From positions 1 to 33,028 of the forward strand of contig BPGC01000019.1 in NCBI GenBank assembly GCA_026002835.1: a stretch of 33,028 nt of DNA, written 5' to 3'. This document shows positions 1 to 7,793 of the stretch, piece after piece. Position 1 is the first letter of the stretch, and each line of letters opens with the position of its first letter. A program made the translations under genes and the position numbers. The notes below the pieces were generated by a model. The model had not been told where the DNA came from, ran no database searches, and worked only from the letters and a program-made list of their open reading frames with translations. This DNA comes from Candidatus Nitrosocaldaceae archaeon. GTDB taxonomy: Archaea > Thermoproteota > Nitrososphaeria > Nitrososphaerales > Nitrosocaldaceae.

Positions 1-372
1 GGAGTCTTAGCAATTATTATAAATCTACATAGATATCTCTTTATATCATCTGTTAATAGTATCCTATCTTTATTGCTTATATTCCAATAGATATTGTTTG
101 CTAATAAGAGGTTACTAATACTAATCCTCTCTCATTCTTATTTAATATGTTATCAATAGTATTAGCAACTTTAATTATTGTAGCTCCTCTACCATAGTAT
201 AATACTAGCAAATAACAATATATTATTTACTAACACCTGTATCAGCAGATAATATAATATTTCTATACCCCATTCCTTATAGCCTTTTTAGTAAATAGCA
301 AGATTTCTTAATATGAGTTAACAAGCTTTATTACTGATATGATTTAATTGGAATAAATAACATAATGTATCT
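1..372. other. Gene-poor left edge
   Basis: No intact gene is supported here. On the minus strand, roughly bases 1-210 read as protein-like text in two different frames. One frame contains GRGATIIKVANTIDNIL; the other runs to the window edge without a stop. That could be a decayed gene or chance in AT-rich DNA. The last 30 bases hold a weak TATA-like stretch (TTTAAT, about 343-348) before hypF. Confidence 0.35.
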
Positions 373-2655
373 ATGCTAAGAATATTGGTAGATGGTATAG
401 TGCAAGGAATAGGCTTTAGGCCTTTTGTGTATAGAATAGCGGTAGCAAATAATTTGAAAGGATATGTTAGAAATAGGAGCGATGGAAGTGTAGAGATAGT
501 AATAGATGGCAATGATAATTCGATAAAGAGGTTTATAGATGAACTCAAGCATCAAAAACCACAGTTTGCTAAATATAATAAGATAATAATTTCTAGATTT
601 AATGATAAAAAATGCGATAATTTCTCTATAGTTAAAAGTGATTATGCCAATAATGAGATCAACTCTATTATACCCCCTGATCTTGGTATATGCAATAATT
701 GTAAAAAGGAGTTGTTTGATAAACTGGATAGAAGATATGGTTACTTTTTTATAACATGTACAAACTGCGGACCCAGATTTACTATCCTAGAAGATCTCCC
801 TTACGATAGAAATAATACTAGTATGAAAGAGTTTAAGCTTTGCAAAGAATGTAGATGTGAGTATGAAGATATTTCAAATAGAAGATTTCATGCAGAAACT
901 ATTGCATGTACAAACTGCGGACCAAAAGTGTATCTTAAGGATAAAAATGGCATAATTAAGACAGAGAATGCAATTGAGGAAGCATCAAAACTTTTAGAAA
1001 AAGGCTTTATAGTCGCAATTAAAGGCATAGGAGGTTTTCATCTAGCCGTTAATGCAATAGATCGAGATGCTGTTAAAAGATTAAGAGATGCTAAAGAGCG
1101 TGGCAATAAACCATTTGCTATAATGGCTAGAGATATAGAGACTGTTAAAGAATTTGCCTATATTAGTAAAAAAGAAGAGAGATTGCTTAGCTCATATATA
1201 AAACCGATAATAATACTTAAGAAGAAGGGTGAGTATAATTTAGCGCCTCTAATATCCGATCTTAATAGTATAGGTGTAATGCTTCCATATACAGGTTTAC
1301 ATTACCTACTATTTAACAATAGATTGAAAACAATAGTTATGACGAGTGCAAATGTTAATGATGAGCCTATAATAAATGATGATAAATATATTGAAAGATT
1401 AAAATTTATAGATTATTTTTTGTTTCATAACAGAGAAATAGTCAATAGATGTGATGATTCTGTTATAAAAGTTAATAGAGGGAAAGTATCAATACTAAGA
1501 AGATCTAGAGGTTATGTACCTTTACCTATCTTCTTAAAGAAACCATCTAAAAAATCAATACTAGCATTAGGAGCACATCTAAACGTAAGTGTATCATTGC
1601 TTATAAACAATAAGATATTTGTATCACAACATATAGGGAATATAGATTCTCTTGAAACTTACAAATATCTTAATTATACAATAGATTGGTTATGCAAACT
1701 CACAAAGACTAAACCTGATATAATTGTTCATGACTTACATCCTACTTTACCAACTACTAATTTGGCATACAAATTAGCAGAAAAGTTCGAAGCAAAAACT
1801 ATAGCTATACAACATCATTATGCACATTTAGCAACGTTACAAGCAGAGAATGATAAAGATATGATAGGAATAATATGTGATGGTTTTGGTTATGGAGAAG
1901 ATGGTAATGCATGGGGTGGAGAGATTTTTATTGCTAATAAAGATGGTTATAAGAGAGTAGGGCATTTGATGGAACAACCGATGATTGGTGGAGATCTAGC
2001 ATCTTATTATCCATTAAGAATGATAATTGGTATATTAAATGATATAGATGGCATTGAAGATTATTTATATAATAAATCGTTTACTCTTCCTAATGGTAGA
2101 AGAGAATTAGATATTATATTAAAGAATGTAAATAGAGTTAAGATGAAGACAACAAGTACTGGAAGGATATTAGATGCTATATCTTTCTTGCTAGATATAG
2201 CATATGAAAGAACATACGAAGGTGAACCAGCATTGAAATTGGAATCTACTGCAATCAATGGTCAAGATATTCTAAACCTAGAACCTAGAATAAAAGATAA
2301 TATATTAGATACGAAATACCTACTTGAAGAGATATTCTATAATAGACATAAATATAAGAAAAAAGATTTAGCGTATTCTGCACATACGTATATTGCTAAA
2401 GGACTTGCTGATATAGCAATTACAAATGCCAAAAAGTATGATATTAAAAATATTGGATTCTCTGGCGGAGTAGCATATAATGAGATAATAACATCTATAA
2501 TAGCAGAAGAGATAGAGAAGCATAATCTTACTTTAATTTTAAATGAATCTATACCTCCTGGCGATGGAGGGTTATCAATAGGTCAAGCATTTTATGCATC
2601 TAATATCCTTGACACAAGAAAACATCTAGCAAACTCTTCTAACAATAATATATAA
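373..2655 (+). CDS. hypF: Carbamoyltransferase HypF, [NiFe] hydrogenase maturation
   Basis: HypF uses carbamoyl phosphate and ATP to carbamoylate the C-terminal cysteine of HypE, the first step in making the cyanide ligands of the hydrogenase iron. At 760 residues it has the full family length. An acylphosphatase domain comes first (QGIGFRPF, residues 11-18). Next is a pair of zinc fingers with cysteines at 107/110, 129/132, 157/160 and 179/182, then a YrdC-like domain (about 200-380) and a Kae1-like carbamoyltransferase domain with HHYAHLA and GFGYGEDG motifs. The ATG at 373 has a weak TATA-like box about 28 bases upstream, so the transcript may be leaderless. The gene stands apart from the other hyp genes and faces them. 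Its last 64 bases overlap the end of the aldolase gene on the other strand. Confidence 0.96.
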   Translation: MLRILVDGIVQGIGFRPFVYRIAVANNLKGYVRNRSDGSVEIVIDGNDNSIKRFIDELKHQKPQFAKYNKIIISRFNDKKCDNFSIVKSDYANNEINSIIPPDLGICNNCKKELFDKLDRRYGYFFITCTNCGPRFTILEDLPYDRNNTSMKEFKLCKECRCEYEDISNRRFHAETIACTNCGPKVYLKDKNGIIKTENAIEEASKLLEKGFIVAIKGIGGFHLAVNAIDRDAVKRLRDAKERGNKPFAIMARDIETVKEFAYISKKEERLLSSYIKPIIILKKKGEYNLAPLISDLNSIGVMLPYTGLHYLLFNNRLKTIVMTSANVNDEPIINDDKYIERLKFIDYFLFHNREIVNRCDDSVIKVNRGKVSILRRSRGYVPLPIFLKKPSKKSILALGAHLNVSVSLLINNKIFVSQHIGNIDSLETYKYLNYTIDWLCKLTKTKPDIIVHDLHPTLPTTNLAYKLAEKFEAKTIAIQHHYAHLATLQAENDKDMIGIICDGFGYGEDGNAWGGEIFIANKDGYKRVGHLMEQPMIGGDLASYYPLRMIIGILNDIDGIEDYLYNKSFTLPNGRRELDIILKNVNRVKMKTTSTGRILDAISFLLDIAYERTYEGEPALKLESTAINGQDILNLEPRIKDNILDTKYLLEEIFYNRHKYKKKDLAYSAHTYIAKGLADIAITNAKKYDIKNIGFSGGVAYNEIITSIIAEEIEKHNLTLILNESIPPGDGGLSIGQAFYASNILDTRKHLANSSNNNI

Positions 2656-3182
2656 AAAACAGCTTCATGTATACATCTGCCTAAACTTACAACTCCATGA
2701 TCTAATAATATCATAATATTACTATCATAAGATGCCTCTCCAACTAATTTTGCTAATGCTTTAGAACCTAGTTGTCTATACTCTAAAACAGCTATATTAC
2801 CTAATATTTTAGGAAATTCTAACTCTTTAAAACTGAATATACCATTACTTTTCTCTATTAAAAGAGATGCTTGAGCTAAAGCATGAGTATATGGAGAATG
2901 GGTATGCGATACAGCGTTGATATCATCTCTAACTTTGTATATCTGTGTATGAAATGGTGTTTCAATAGATGGTCTAAGATCTCCTCCTATTATCTTACCA
3001 TTTATATCAATCAAAACGAGATCTTTAGCATTTAGGTGAGATCTAGGATAGCCTGAAGGTGTTATCCATATAAGTTCTTTATATCTAAAACTATGATTGC
3101 CTCCTCCAACAGATACGTAACCTTTTGAAAATAATGTCTTTACAGATCTTACTAATTCCTCCTTAAGTTTCTCCTCATCCAT
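2592..3182 (-). CDS. Class II aldolase/adducin family protein
   Basis: This belongs to the fold of fuculose-phosphate aldolase and methylthioribulose-phosphate dehydratase. These enzymes use a zinc-type metal for aldol cleavage or dehydration of phosphosugars. The metal ligands are all visible: HTHSPYTHA (H93 and H95 from the start used here), LLDHG (H162) and the acidic residue of SIETPFH (E74). GGGNHS is the phosphate-loop equivalent. I use the ATG at 3182. A start at 3218 is possible but would overlap the upstream gene by 26 bases. It is the last gene of the hyp operon and follows a related but degenerate paralogue. The substrate is unknown. A role in hydrogenase cofactor chemistry is inferred only from position; ordinary sugar metabolism is equally possible. 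Confidence 0.85.
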   Translation of the reverse strand: MDEEKLKEELVRSVKTLFSKGYVSVGGGNHSFRYKELIWITPSGYPRSHLNAKDLVLIDINGKIIGGDLRPSIETPFHTQIYKVRDDINAVSHTHSPYTHALAQASLLIEKSNGIFSFKELEFPKILGNIAVLEYRQLGSKALAKLVGEASYDSNIMILLDHGVVSLGRCIHEAVFYILLLEEFARCFLVSRILDA

Positions 3183-3192
3183 AAATTTACAT

Positions 3193-3792
3193 CTATCTAA
3201 CAATACTCCTACCACCAAATTTTATTGCTCTAGCATATCTAGCTCCTAGTGATCTTAACTTCTCTAATGTAATTGGATATCTTATATCTCCTAATGCTTT
3301 TGCTATAACTTTTACTCGAGCCCATTCGTCCATTATCTCTAGAAATGCCCTAGATTCATGGACACATGCTCCTAAACCAAATATCTCATCTTTGTAAATT
3401 ATTATACGAATAGGTCTCAAAGGTTCTCCTATAGCAAGGTTACTTATATTATGTATAGAATTATCAGATGTTATTATTATATCTCCTAATACTAACGTAG
3501 CCTCTGCATGAACGGTATCTATTAACCCATCTTTAGTAGCAGCATAGATATATACATTCTTTGCATGAAATATCGAGTTGATATCTGGTCTCTTATTGTA
3601 TATCGCTTTATGCAATTCTAGATCTTTGCCTTCGAATATAATATTATCATCTCTAGGAAGTTTTGCACTCGCACTATATATAACAAATCCTTTAAGTTTC
3701 AAACCTTTTAGACATAGTTTCATCTCTTTAAGTAAAGACTCTTTATCTTTTTGACATAAATTACAGAAACTATTACCTATAAAGAATGCCAT
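3193..3792 (-). CDS. Degenerate class II aldolase-like protein (probable non-catalytic paralogue)
   Basis: This 199-residue protein aligns by eye with the class II aldolase encoded just downstream. FEGKDLELHKAIY matches its SIETPFHTQIY region, IFHAKNVYIYA matches SHTHSPYTHA, and GLGACVHESRAFLEIMDEWARV matches its C-terminal helix pair. The metal site is largely lost: the second His of the HxH pair is Lys, the third His appears to be Glu, and the acidic residue is shifted to Asp. A cysteine pair near the N-terminus (C10, C13) is extra. It may be a regulatory or structural partner of the next gene, or have new chemistry. It starts one base after hypD ends, so both aldolase-like genes belong to the hyp operon. 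Confidence 0.7.
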   Translation of the reverse strand: MAFFIGNSFCNLCQKDKESLLKEMKLCLKGLKLKGFVIYSASAKLPRDDNIIFEGKDLELHKAIYNKRPDINSIFHAKNVYIYAATKDGLIDTVHAEATLVLGDIIITSDNSIHNISNLAIGEPLRPIRIIIYKDEIFGLGACVHESRAFLEIMDEWARVKVIAKALGDIRYPITLEKLRSLGARYARAIKFGGRSIVR

Positions 3793-3793
3793 T

Positions 3794-4909
3794 TTATATC
3801 CTGCAAATAGAATTTGTTATGCCATGCTCAGCCCAGATCTTACATGTTCCTTCTTGTGATACCATTGTTGGACCTTTTGGAGTTGATGGTGTACATTCTT
3901 TCATATATAATGGACATTCTGGAGGATCTGTTAAACCAAGAATTACTTCTCCACACCTTGCGCCACATACAAACTCATCTTTAGGACTCTTCTTCTTTAA
4001 TGAATAACGTTCATATACATCCAGACTTTTATATTTATCCTTAAATCTAAAACCACATTCTGGTAAAGTTGCAACCCCTCTAAGATACCCCTCATCTAAC
4101 TCGAAGACTTTATCTAATGTCTTTTGTGCTGTAATATTGCCTGACCATGTAACAGATCTAGTATATTCATTTTCTAATTTGGGCTTATCTTCTCTTATCT
4201 GCTTTAATAACATTAGTATACCAAGTAAGAGATCTAATGGTTCAAAACCACAAAAGACTTGAGGTTTTCTTGTTTCTAAAAAGTATCTATAATATGGTTT
4301 CATACCAGTTATTGTAGATGAATGTCCAGGATTTATAACTCCATCTATACCTAATAATGAAGATCTTAGAACTGCTCCAGCAATAGGAGGCATATAACGA
4401 TAAGATATCATAAAACTCAGATTTTCAGGAATGCCATTAAGGATCTCATAAGCTGTAGGAGGTGCAGTAGTATCAAATCCAGCACCAAAGAATATGAAAT
4501 CTCTTTCTGGTTCTCTTTTAGCTTTAATGATAGCATCATGAACGCTATATACTAATCTTACATCGCTGCCTAAAGATCTTGTATCCATAACACTCAAACC
4601 TTTTGAGCCCTTAGCCCTAGACATATCGCCATAAGATAAGATAACTTTACCTTCTAACGCTAGCTCTACTAATGTATCTATATCAGATGCAGGTGTTATA
4701 CAAACAGGACATCCAGGACCAGCTCTAACTTCTACATTCTCTGGTAATAATGATCTAATACCATAATGTGTCATACTCCATTCATGAGAACCGCATATAT
4801 GCATAAACAATAACTGTTCTTCAATATATTTAGCATATTCGTGTATCTTCTCAGTTACCTTTTTAGCCAACTGAGGATCTCTAAATTTTTCTAATATCAC
4901 ATATACCAC
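3794..4909 (-). CDS. hypD: Hydrogenase maturation factor HypD
   Basis: HypD is the iron-sulfur scaffold on which, together with HypC, the Fe(CN)2CO unit is assembled. The family motifs are present: CGSHEWSMTHYGIRSLLP (C39), GPGCPVC (C67, C70), FFGAGFDTTAPP, NPGHSSTITG and CGFEP. The C-terminal cysteines that hold the [4Fe-4S] cluster (CGARCGEVILG, ECPLYMKEC, GTCKIW) are also there. At 371 residues it is of normal length. Its start overlaps the end of the long hypC by 29 bases, so the two are probably translationally coupled, which suits their products forming a complex. Confidence 0.96.
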   Translation of the reverse strand: MVYVILEKFRDPQLAKKVTEKIHEYAKYIEEQLLFMHICGSHEWSMTHYGIRSLLPENVEVRAGPGCPVCITPASDIDTLVELALEGKVILSYGDMSRAKGSKGLSVMDTRSLGSDVRLVYSVHDAIIKAKREPERDFIFFGAGFDTTAPPTAYEILNGIPENLSFMISYRYMPPIAGAVLRSSLLGIDGVINPGHSSTITGMKPYYRYFLETRKPQVFCGFEPLDLLLGILMLLKQIREDKPKLENEYTRSVTWSGNITAQKTLDKVFELDEGYLRGVATLPECGFRFKDKYKSLDVYERYSLKKKSPKDEFVCGARCGEVILGLTDPPECPLYMKECTPSTPKGPTMVSQEGTCKIWAEHGITNSICRI

Positions 4910-5195
4910 CTTTTGTTCTCAATTCCATAGCTATAGAACCTAAAGGACACTCATCTGCTATAGAACATCGTTCACATTTCCATAATAGATTCTCTTTCCA
5001 ATATCTTATTGTATTTTCTGCTTCTTCAATATCCAGTATCTGTATAGCATAACCAGCATGAACTAGAACGTAATCTCCAATCTTGGCATTAACCTCTGCT
5101 ATGTTTATATTACTCCTAATAGTATTAGCTCCAAAATCTATCTTAGCATAATCTCCGTCTATCTCCATAACCTTTCCAGGAAATGCTAAACACAT
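4881..5195 (-). CDS. hypC: Hydrogenase maturation chaperone HypC with cysteine-rich C-terminal tail
   Basis: HypC carries the iron unit from HypD to the apo large subunit; its N-terminal Cys2 is essential and is present (MCLAFPGKV). The OB-like core ends around residue 60, where normal HypC proteins of 70-90 residues stop. This one continues to 104 residues with a tail holding C74, C77, C83 and C99 (CERCSIADECP, then GGIC). That spacing could bind zinc or an iron-sulfur cluster. It overlaps hypD by 29 bases. A second, short HypC lies upstream in the same operon. The core assignment is firm; the tail's role is unknown. Confidence 0.93.
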   Translation of the reverse strand: MCLAFPGKVMEIDGDYAKIDFGANTIRSNINIAEVNAKIGDYVLVHAGYAIQILDIEEAENTIRYWKENLLWKCERCSIADECPLGSIAMELRTKGGICDIRKI

Positions 5196-5219
5196 AAACT
5201 ATTATAACCTATTTAGTTC

Positions 5220-5540
5220 TTATAAAGATATCCTCAAACTTTCTATGATATCGAACATCTCTTTAAGATGATCTTCTCTACCTTCTATAACTTTCTTGCA
5301 TAGATATACCAATCTTTCCCATTTATCTATTAGATTATGCTCTTCCATCCATTCTCTTCTCTTCTTCCACCCTTCTTCTAGATACTCTTCGTGAAAATGC
5401 TTATCTTCTAATGAAGCATACGCATCTGTCAACTCTTCAAATGCTATTAACAATGCATATGCAGCACTTTTCGTCTTGCTATTTTTAGCCAAATCAACCA
5501 TCGAATTAGCTAATAATAGATGCCAGTAAGTATCACTCAT
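5220..5540 (-). CDS. Uncharacterised helical protein of the hyp operon
   Basis: I do not recognise this 106-residue protein. It is predicted to be all helical, with no cysteine pair and no signal or membrane segment. AYALLIAFEELTDAYASLEDKHFH resembles the central helices of HEPN/AbiV-like proteins, but no clear RxxxxH active site is visible. Its start overlaps the zinc-ribbon gene by 8 bases and it lies between hypE and hypC, so it is co-transcribed with hydrogenase maturation genes. It could be an assembly partner for the neighbouring zinc-ribbon protein; that is only inference. Confidence 0.75.
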   Translation of the reverse strand: MSDTYWHLLLANSMVDLAKNSKTKSAAYALLIAFEELTDAYASLEDKHFHEEYLEEGWKKRREWMEEHNLIDKWERLVYLCKKVIEGREDHLKEMFDIIESLRISL

Positions 5541-5787
5541 CTCTGATCTTTATATCGTTATAGTTGCTCTCACTATAAAACATTATTGTATTACAATGTT
5601 TTGGTATATCCATCTTATAATTACATATAGAACATACTAGATATTCTTCTTTAATAAAATTACCTTCTAAAACCCATCTCATAGGTTTATTGCAATGAAT
5701 AGGAACATTTTTACTGAAACCACAGATAGGACAGTAAAGTCTTTTTATATCATTTTCTGACGGTGCTTTGAACATTTTTATCAACAT
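5533..5787 (-). CDS. Small double zinc-ribbon protein in hyp operon
   Basis: The 84-residue product has two matching metal-binding half-sites: C19-x2-C22 followed by H31-C32 (YCPICGF...PIHCNKPM), and C52-x2-C55 followed by H64-C65 (VCSICNY...PKHCNTIM). Small archaeal proteins with a CxxC...HC pattern are common and mostly uncharacterised. The gene overlaps the end of hypE by 7 bases and the next gene by 8, so it is part of the maturation operon. Because the HypA encoded nearby lacks its zinc ribbon, this protein could supply that module in trans. I have no direct evidence for this. Confidence 0.82.
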   Translation of the reverse strand: MLIKMFKAPSENDIKRLYCPICGFSKNVPIHCNKPMRWVLEGNFIKEEYLVCSICNYKMDIPKHCNTIMFYSESNYNDIKIRDE

Positions 5788-6818
5788 ATTCTAGGAACCG
5801 GATCGCCTACTGGCTTACTAATAATTCTAGTTCCTCCAACTATAGTCCGCATAGCAACTACATCGAATTGATTAGTAGCTTCTCCTATTATAGAGGCATC
5901 TTCACATCCCTCAAAAGATTTTATTGCGTCTAAAATCTTCTCAGCTTTTTCTCGAGTAACAGCTAAGCATATCTTGCCTTCATTACCTATCTCTAATGGA
6001 TCTAGGCCTAAAAATGAGCATGCCGCTTTAACATTCTCTTTTATAGGTATCTTATCCTCATATATCATAATTCCAATATTTGACTTTTCTGACCATTCAT
6101 TAAGAAGGTTAGCAATGCCTCCTCTCGTGGGATCTTTTATGCTAACAACCCCTTTTATTCTTAATGCTTCATCTATAACCTTATTTAATGGCATTACATC
6201 GGATCTTATATCACTCTCAAATTCGTAACCTTCTCTTGCAGATAATATACTCATTCCATGATCTGCTATACTGCCAGATATTATTATCTTATCACCATCT
6301 TTTATATTAGAATCTAGTAGCCATTTAGTTCCTCTATTTATATAACTAATATTATCATCTAAGAATGGATTTCTTATGCCAATGCCAGAGGTATTGATCA
6401 TTAATTTATCCAACGCACCTTTTTCAACTACCTTCGTATCACCAGTTATTATATCTACATCAGCTTCTTTACATGTCATATCTATACTCTCTAGTATTTT
6501 ATCCAACTCTTCCAAACTAAATCCTTCCTCTATTATTAGGGCTAATGATAGTGCAATAGGTTTACCACCTATAACTGAGATATCGTTAACAGTTCCAGAT
6601 ATAGCTAGCCTTCCTATATCTCCACCATTAAAAAACAATGGTTTTATTGTATAGGTATCGGTAGATATAACTATATCATTATAAACTCCAGCATCGTCCA
6701 ACATATTCAATGAAACATCAAACTTTAGATAAGGTTTGATAAACTTCAATATGTGTTCATTAATTAATTTATCTGTAAAACTTCCTCCTGCTCCATGTAA
6801 TAAAGTTACTTTGTTCAT
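5781..6818 (-). CDS. hypE: Hydrogenase maturation protein HypE (carbamoyl dehydratase)
   Basis: HypE accepts the carbamoyl group from HypF on its C-terminal cysteine and dehydrates it with ATP to thiocyanate, the cyanide donor. The 345-residue protein has the PurM-like fold signature: LLHGAGG at the N-terminus, DDAGV, STDTYTIKPLFFNGGDIGRLA, GDTKVV and DPTRGG. It ends in the diagnostic PVPRIC with the terminal cysteine intact. It sits between the short hypC and the zinc-ribbon gene. Its partner hypF is on the opposite strand at the left end of the window. Confidence 0.96.
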   Translation of the reverse strand: MNKVTLLHGAGGSFTDKLINEHILKFIKPYLKFDVSLNMLDDAGVYNDIVISTDTYTIKPLFFNGGDIGRLAISGTVNDISVIGGKPIALSLALIIEEGFSLEELDKILESIDMTCKEADVDIITGDTKVVEKGALDKLMINTSGIGIRNPFLDDNISYINRGTKWLLDSNIKDGDKIIISGSIADHGMSILSAREGYEFESDIRSDVMPLNKVIDEALRIKGVVSIKDPTRGGIANLLNEWSEKSNIGIMIYEDKIPIKENVKAACSFLGLDPLEIGNEGKICLAVTREKAEKILDAIKSFEGCEDASIIGEATNQFDVVAMRTIVGGTRIISKPVGDPVPRIC

Positions 6819-6836
6819 ATTCTCATCTTAGATGAA

Positions 6837-7040
6837 TTATTTTGATAATAACAGTTTTGCATCTTCATTTATTATTCTAATACCAATTCCAGCATGTATT
6901 ATTATATAATCATTAATTTTAGCATTAGGAATAGTTGCTATATTGACTTCTCTAACATGTCCATTAATATCAACTTTAGCTATCGGCATAAGTTCATCAT
7001 CACTTATACTTATTATCTTTCCAACAAACGCAAAACACAT
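6837..7040 (-). CDS. hypC: Short HypC/HybG-type hydrogenase maturation chaperone
   Basis: This is a second HypC-family protein of 67 residues, with the essential Cys2 (MCFAFVGKI) and the DYIIIHAGIGIRII segment typical of the OB fold. Unlike the longer paralogue next to hypD, it has no cysteine-rich tail. Some organisms use one HypC homologue for iron loading and another as a large-subunit chaperone. Only one hydrogenase large subunit is encoded here, so a split of labour between the paralogues, or service to a hydrogenase elsewhere in the genome, is possible. It lies between hypA and hypE on the same strand, 18 bases from hypE. Confidence 0.9.
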   Translation of the reverse strand: MCFAFVGKIISISDDELMPIAKVDINGHVREVNIATIPNAKINDYIIIHAGIGIRIINEDAKLLLSK

Positions 7041-7066
7041 AAGATAGAATTTAATGATATGAAATA

Positions 7067-7333
7067 TTAATCTTCCATTTCTAGTTCTACACTTTCAAGT
7101 ATTATATCCTGAGCATTTGAATTGATATCTTCAATAACCTCTATCTCTAAACGGGCATTTTCCATAGCCTTACCTTTACTCATTACCGCAAAATATTCTC
7201 TAAAATGTTCTGGAGATATATGTGATAATGCTCCTAACTTTATTTTAATACTAATGATCCTTTTTGCATTATTCTCAATAACTATCGTCTCTAATTTGTT
7301 TATAAGATCCTTCATAAGCGAGAGCTCGTGCAT
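7067..7333 (-). CDS. hypA: HypA-like nickel insertion protein lacking the zinc ribbon
   Basis: HypA delivers nickel to the hydrogenase large subunit. The nickel-binding N-terminus MHE (His2, Glu3) is intact, followed by the usual core: AKRIISIKIKLGALSHISPEHFREYF and ARLEIEV. Normal HypA proteins are 110-120 residues with four zinc cysteines between that strand and the final IxSIEVE-type strand. Here the protein is only 88 residues with no cysteine at all. ARLEIEVIED is followed after a few residues by DIILESVELE, as if the ribbon had been cleanly removed. The reading frame is open and no frameshift is seen. It sits between the maturation protease and the short hypC. Confidence 0.88.
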   Translation of the reverse strand: MHELSLMKDLINKLETIVIENNAKRIISIKIKLGALSHISPEHFREYFAVMSKGKAMENARLEIEVIEDINSNAQDIILESVELEMED

Positions 7334-7349
7334 ACCAATAATTATTAGA

Positions 7350-7793
7350 TCATGCTATATTAATCAAATCTTCATATATCTTATTTACATTCTCTTCTAT
7401 AGATCTTTTAACCTCATCTGATAACCCTTCACCAATGCTAAAATCCTTACCTTCTATACCATAGAATATTATTTTAGGTATCGTATCAAACATTTTTGCA
7501 AGTTCAATAACTTCTACTATATTAATTGAATGTGTAGATGTTAAACGTTCAGACTCTTGATTTAGATCTTCTAAATAATATCTGTGTAATTTACCAGGAG
7601 TATCTAGCGATTTTATAGCATCTATAAATACCACAAGATCATATTTTGGTAGTAAATCTATTATGTTTAATATATCACCATTACTTTCTACTATATCTAT
7701 ATTCAAAAGATTATGTAACTTTTTTGCTATTATCAATCCAATATAATCATCTCTTCTATATTTATTACCGATTCCTATTATTAACTTCTTCAT
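7350..7793 (-). CDS. [NiFe] hydrogenase maturation protease (HycI/HybD family)
   Basis: This endopeptidase removes the C-terminal peptide of the large subunit after nickel insertion. The 147-residue protein begins with [13 protein letters not shown], where the conserved acidic residue that senses nickel is D15 or D16. The other two expected nickel ligands are in VFIDAI (Asp near 59) and THSI (His near 88). The gene overlaps the end of the large-subunit gene by 4 bases, so enzyme and substrate are translationally coupled. The substrate is very probably the alpha subunit encoded immediately upstream, which has a short removable tail. Confidence 0.93.
   Translation of the reverse strand: MKKLIIGIGNKYRRDDYIGLIIAKKLHNLLNIDIVESNGDILNIIDLLPKYDLVVFIDAIKSLDTPGKLHRYYLEDLNQESERLTSTHSINIVEVIELAKMFDTIPKIIFYGIEGKDFSIGEGLSDEVKRSIEENVNKIYEDLINIA

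Noticed and set aside
1..210. Alba-like or other gene remnant on the minus strand
   Set aside because: Only one short segment is suggestive and two frames are needed; AT-rich DNA gives such readings by chance.
5220..5540. HEPN ribonuclease toxin
   Set aside because: The helical pattern is similar but the RxxxxH active site is not seen and the setting is hydrogenase maturation.
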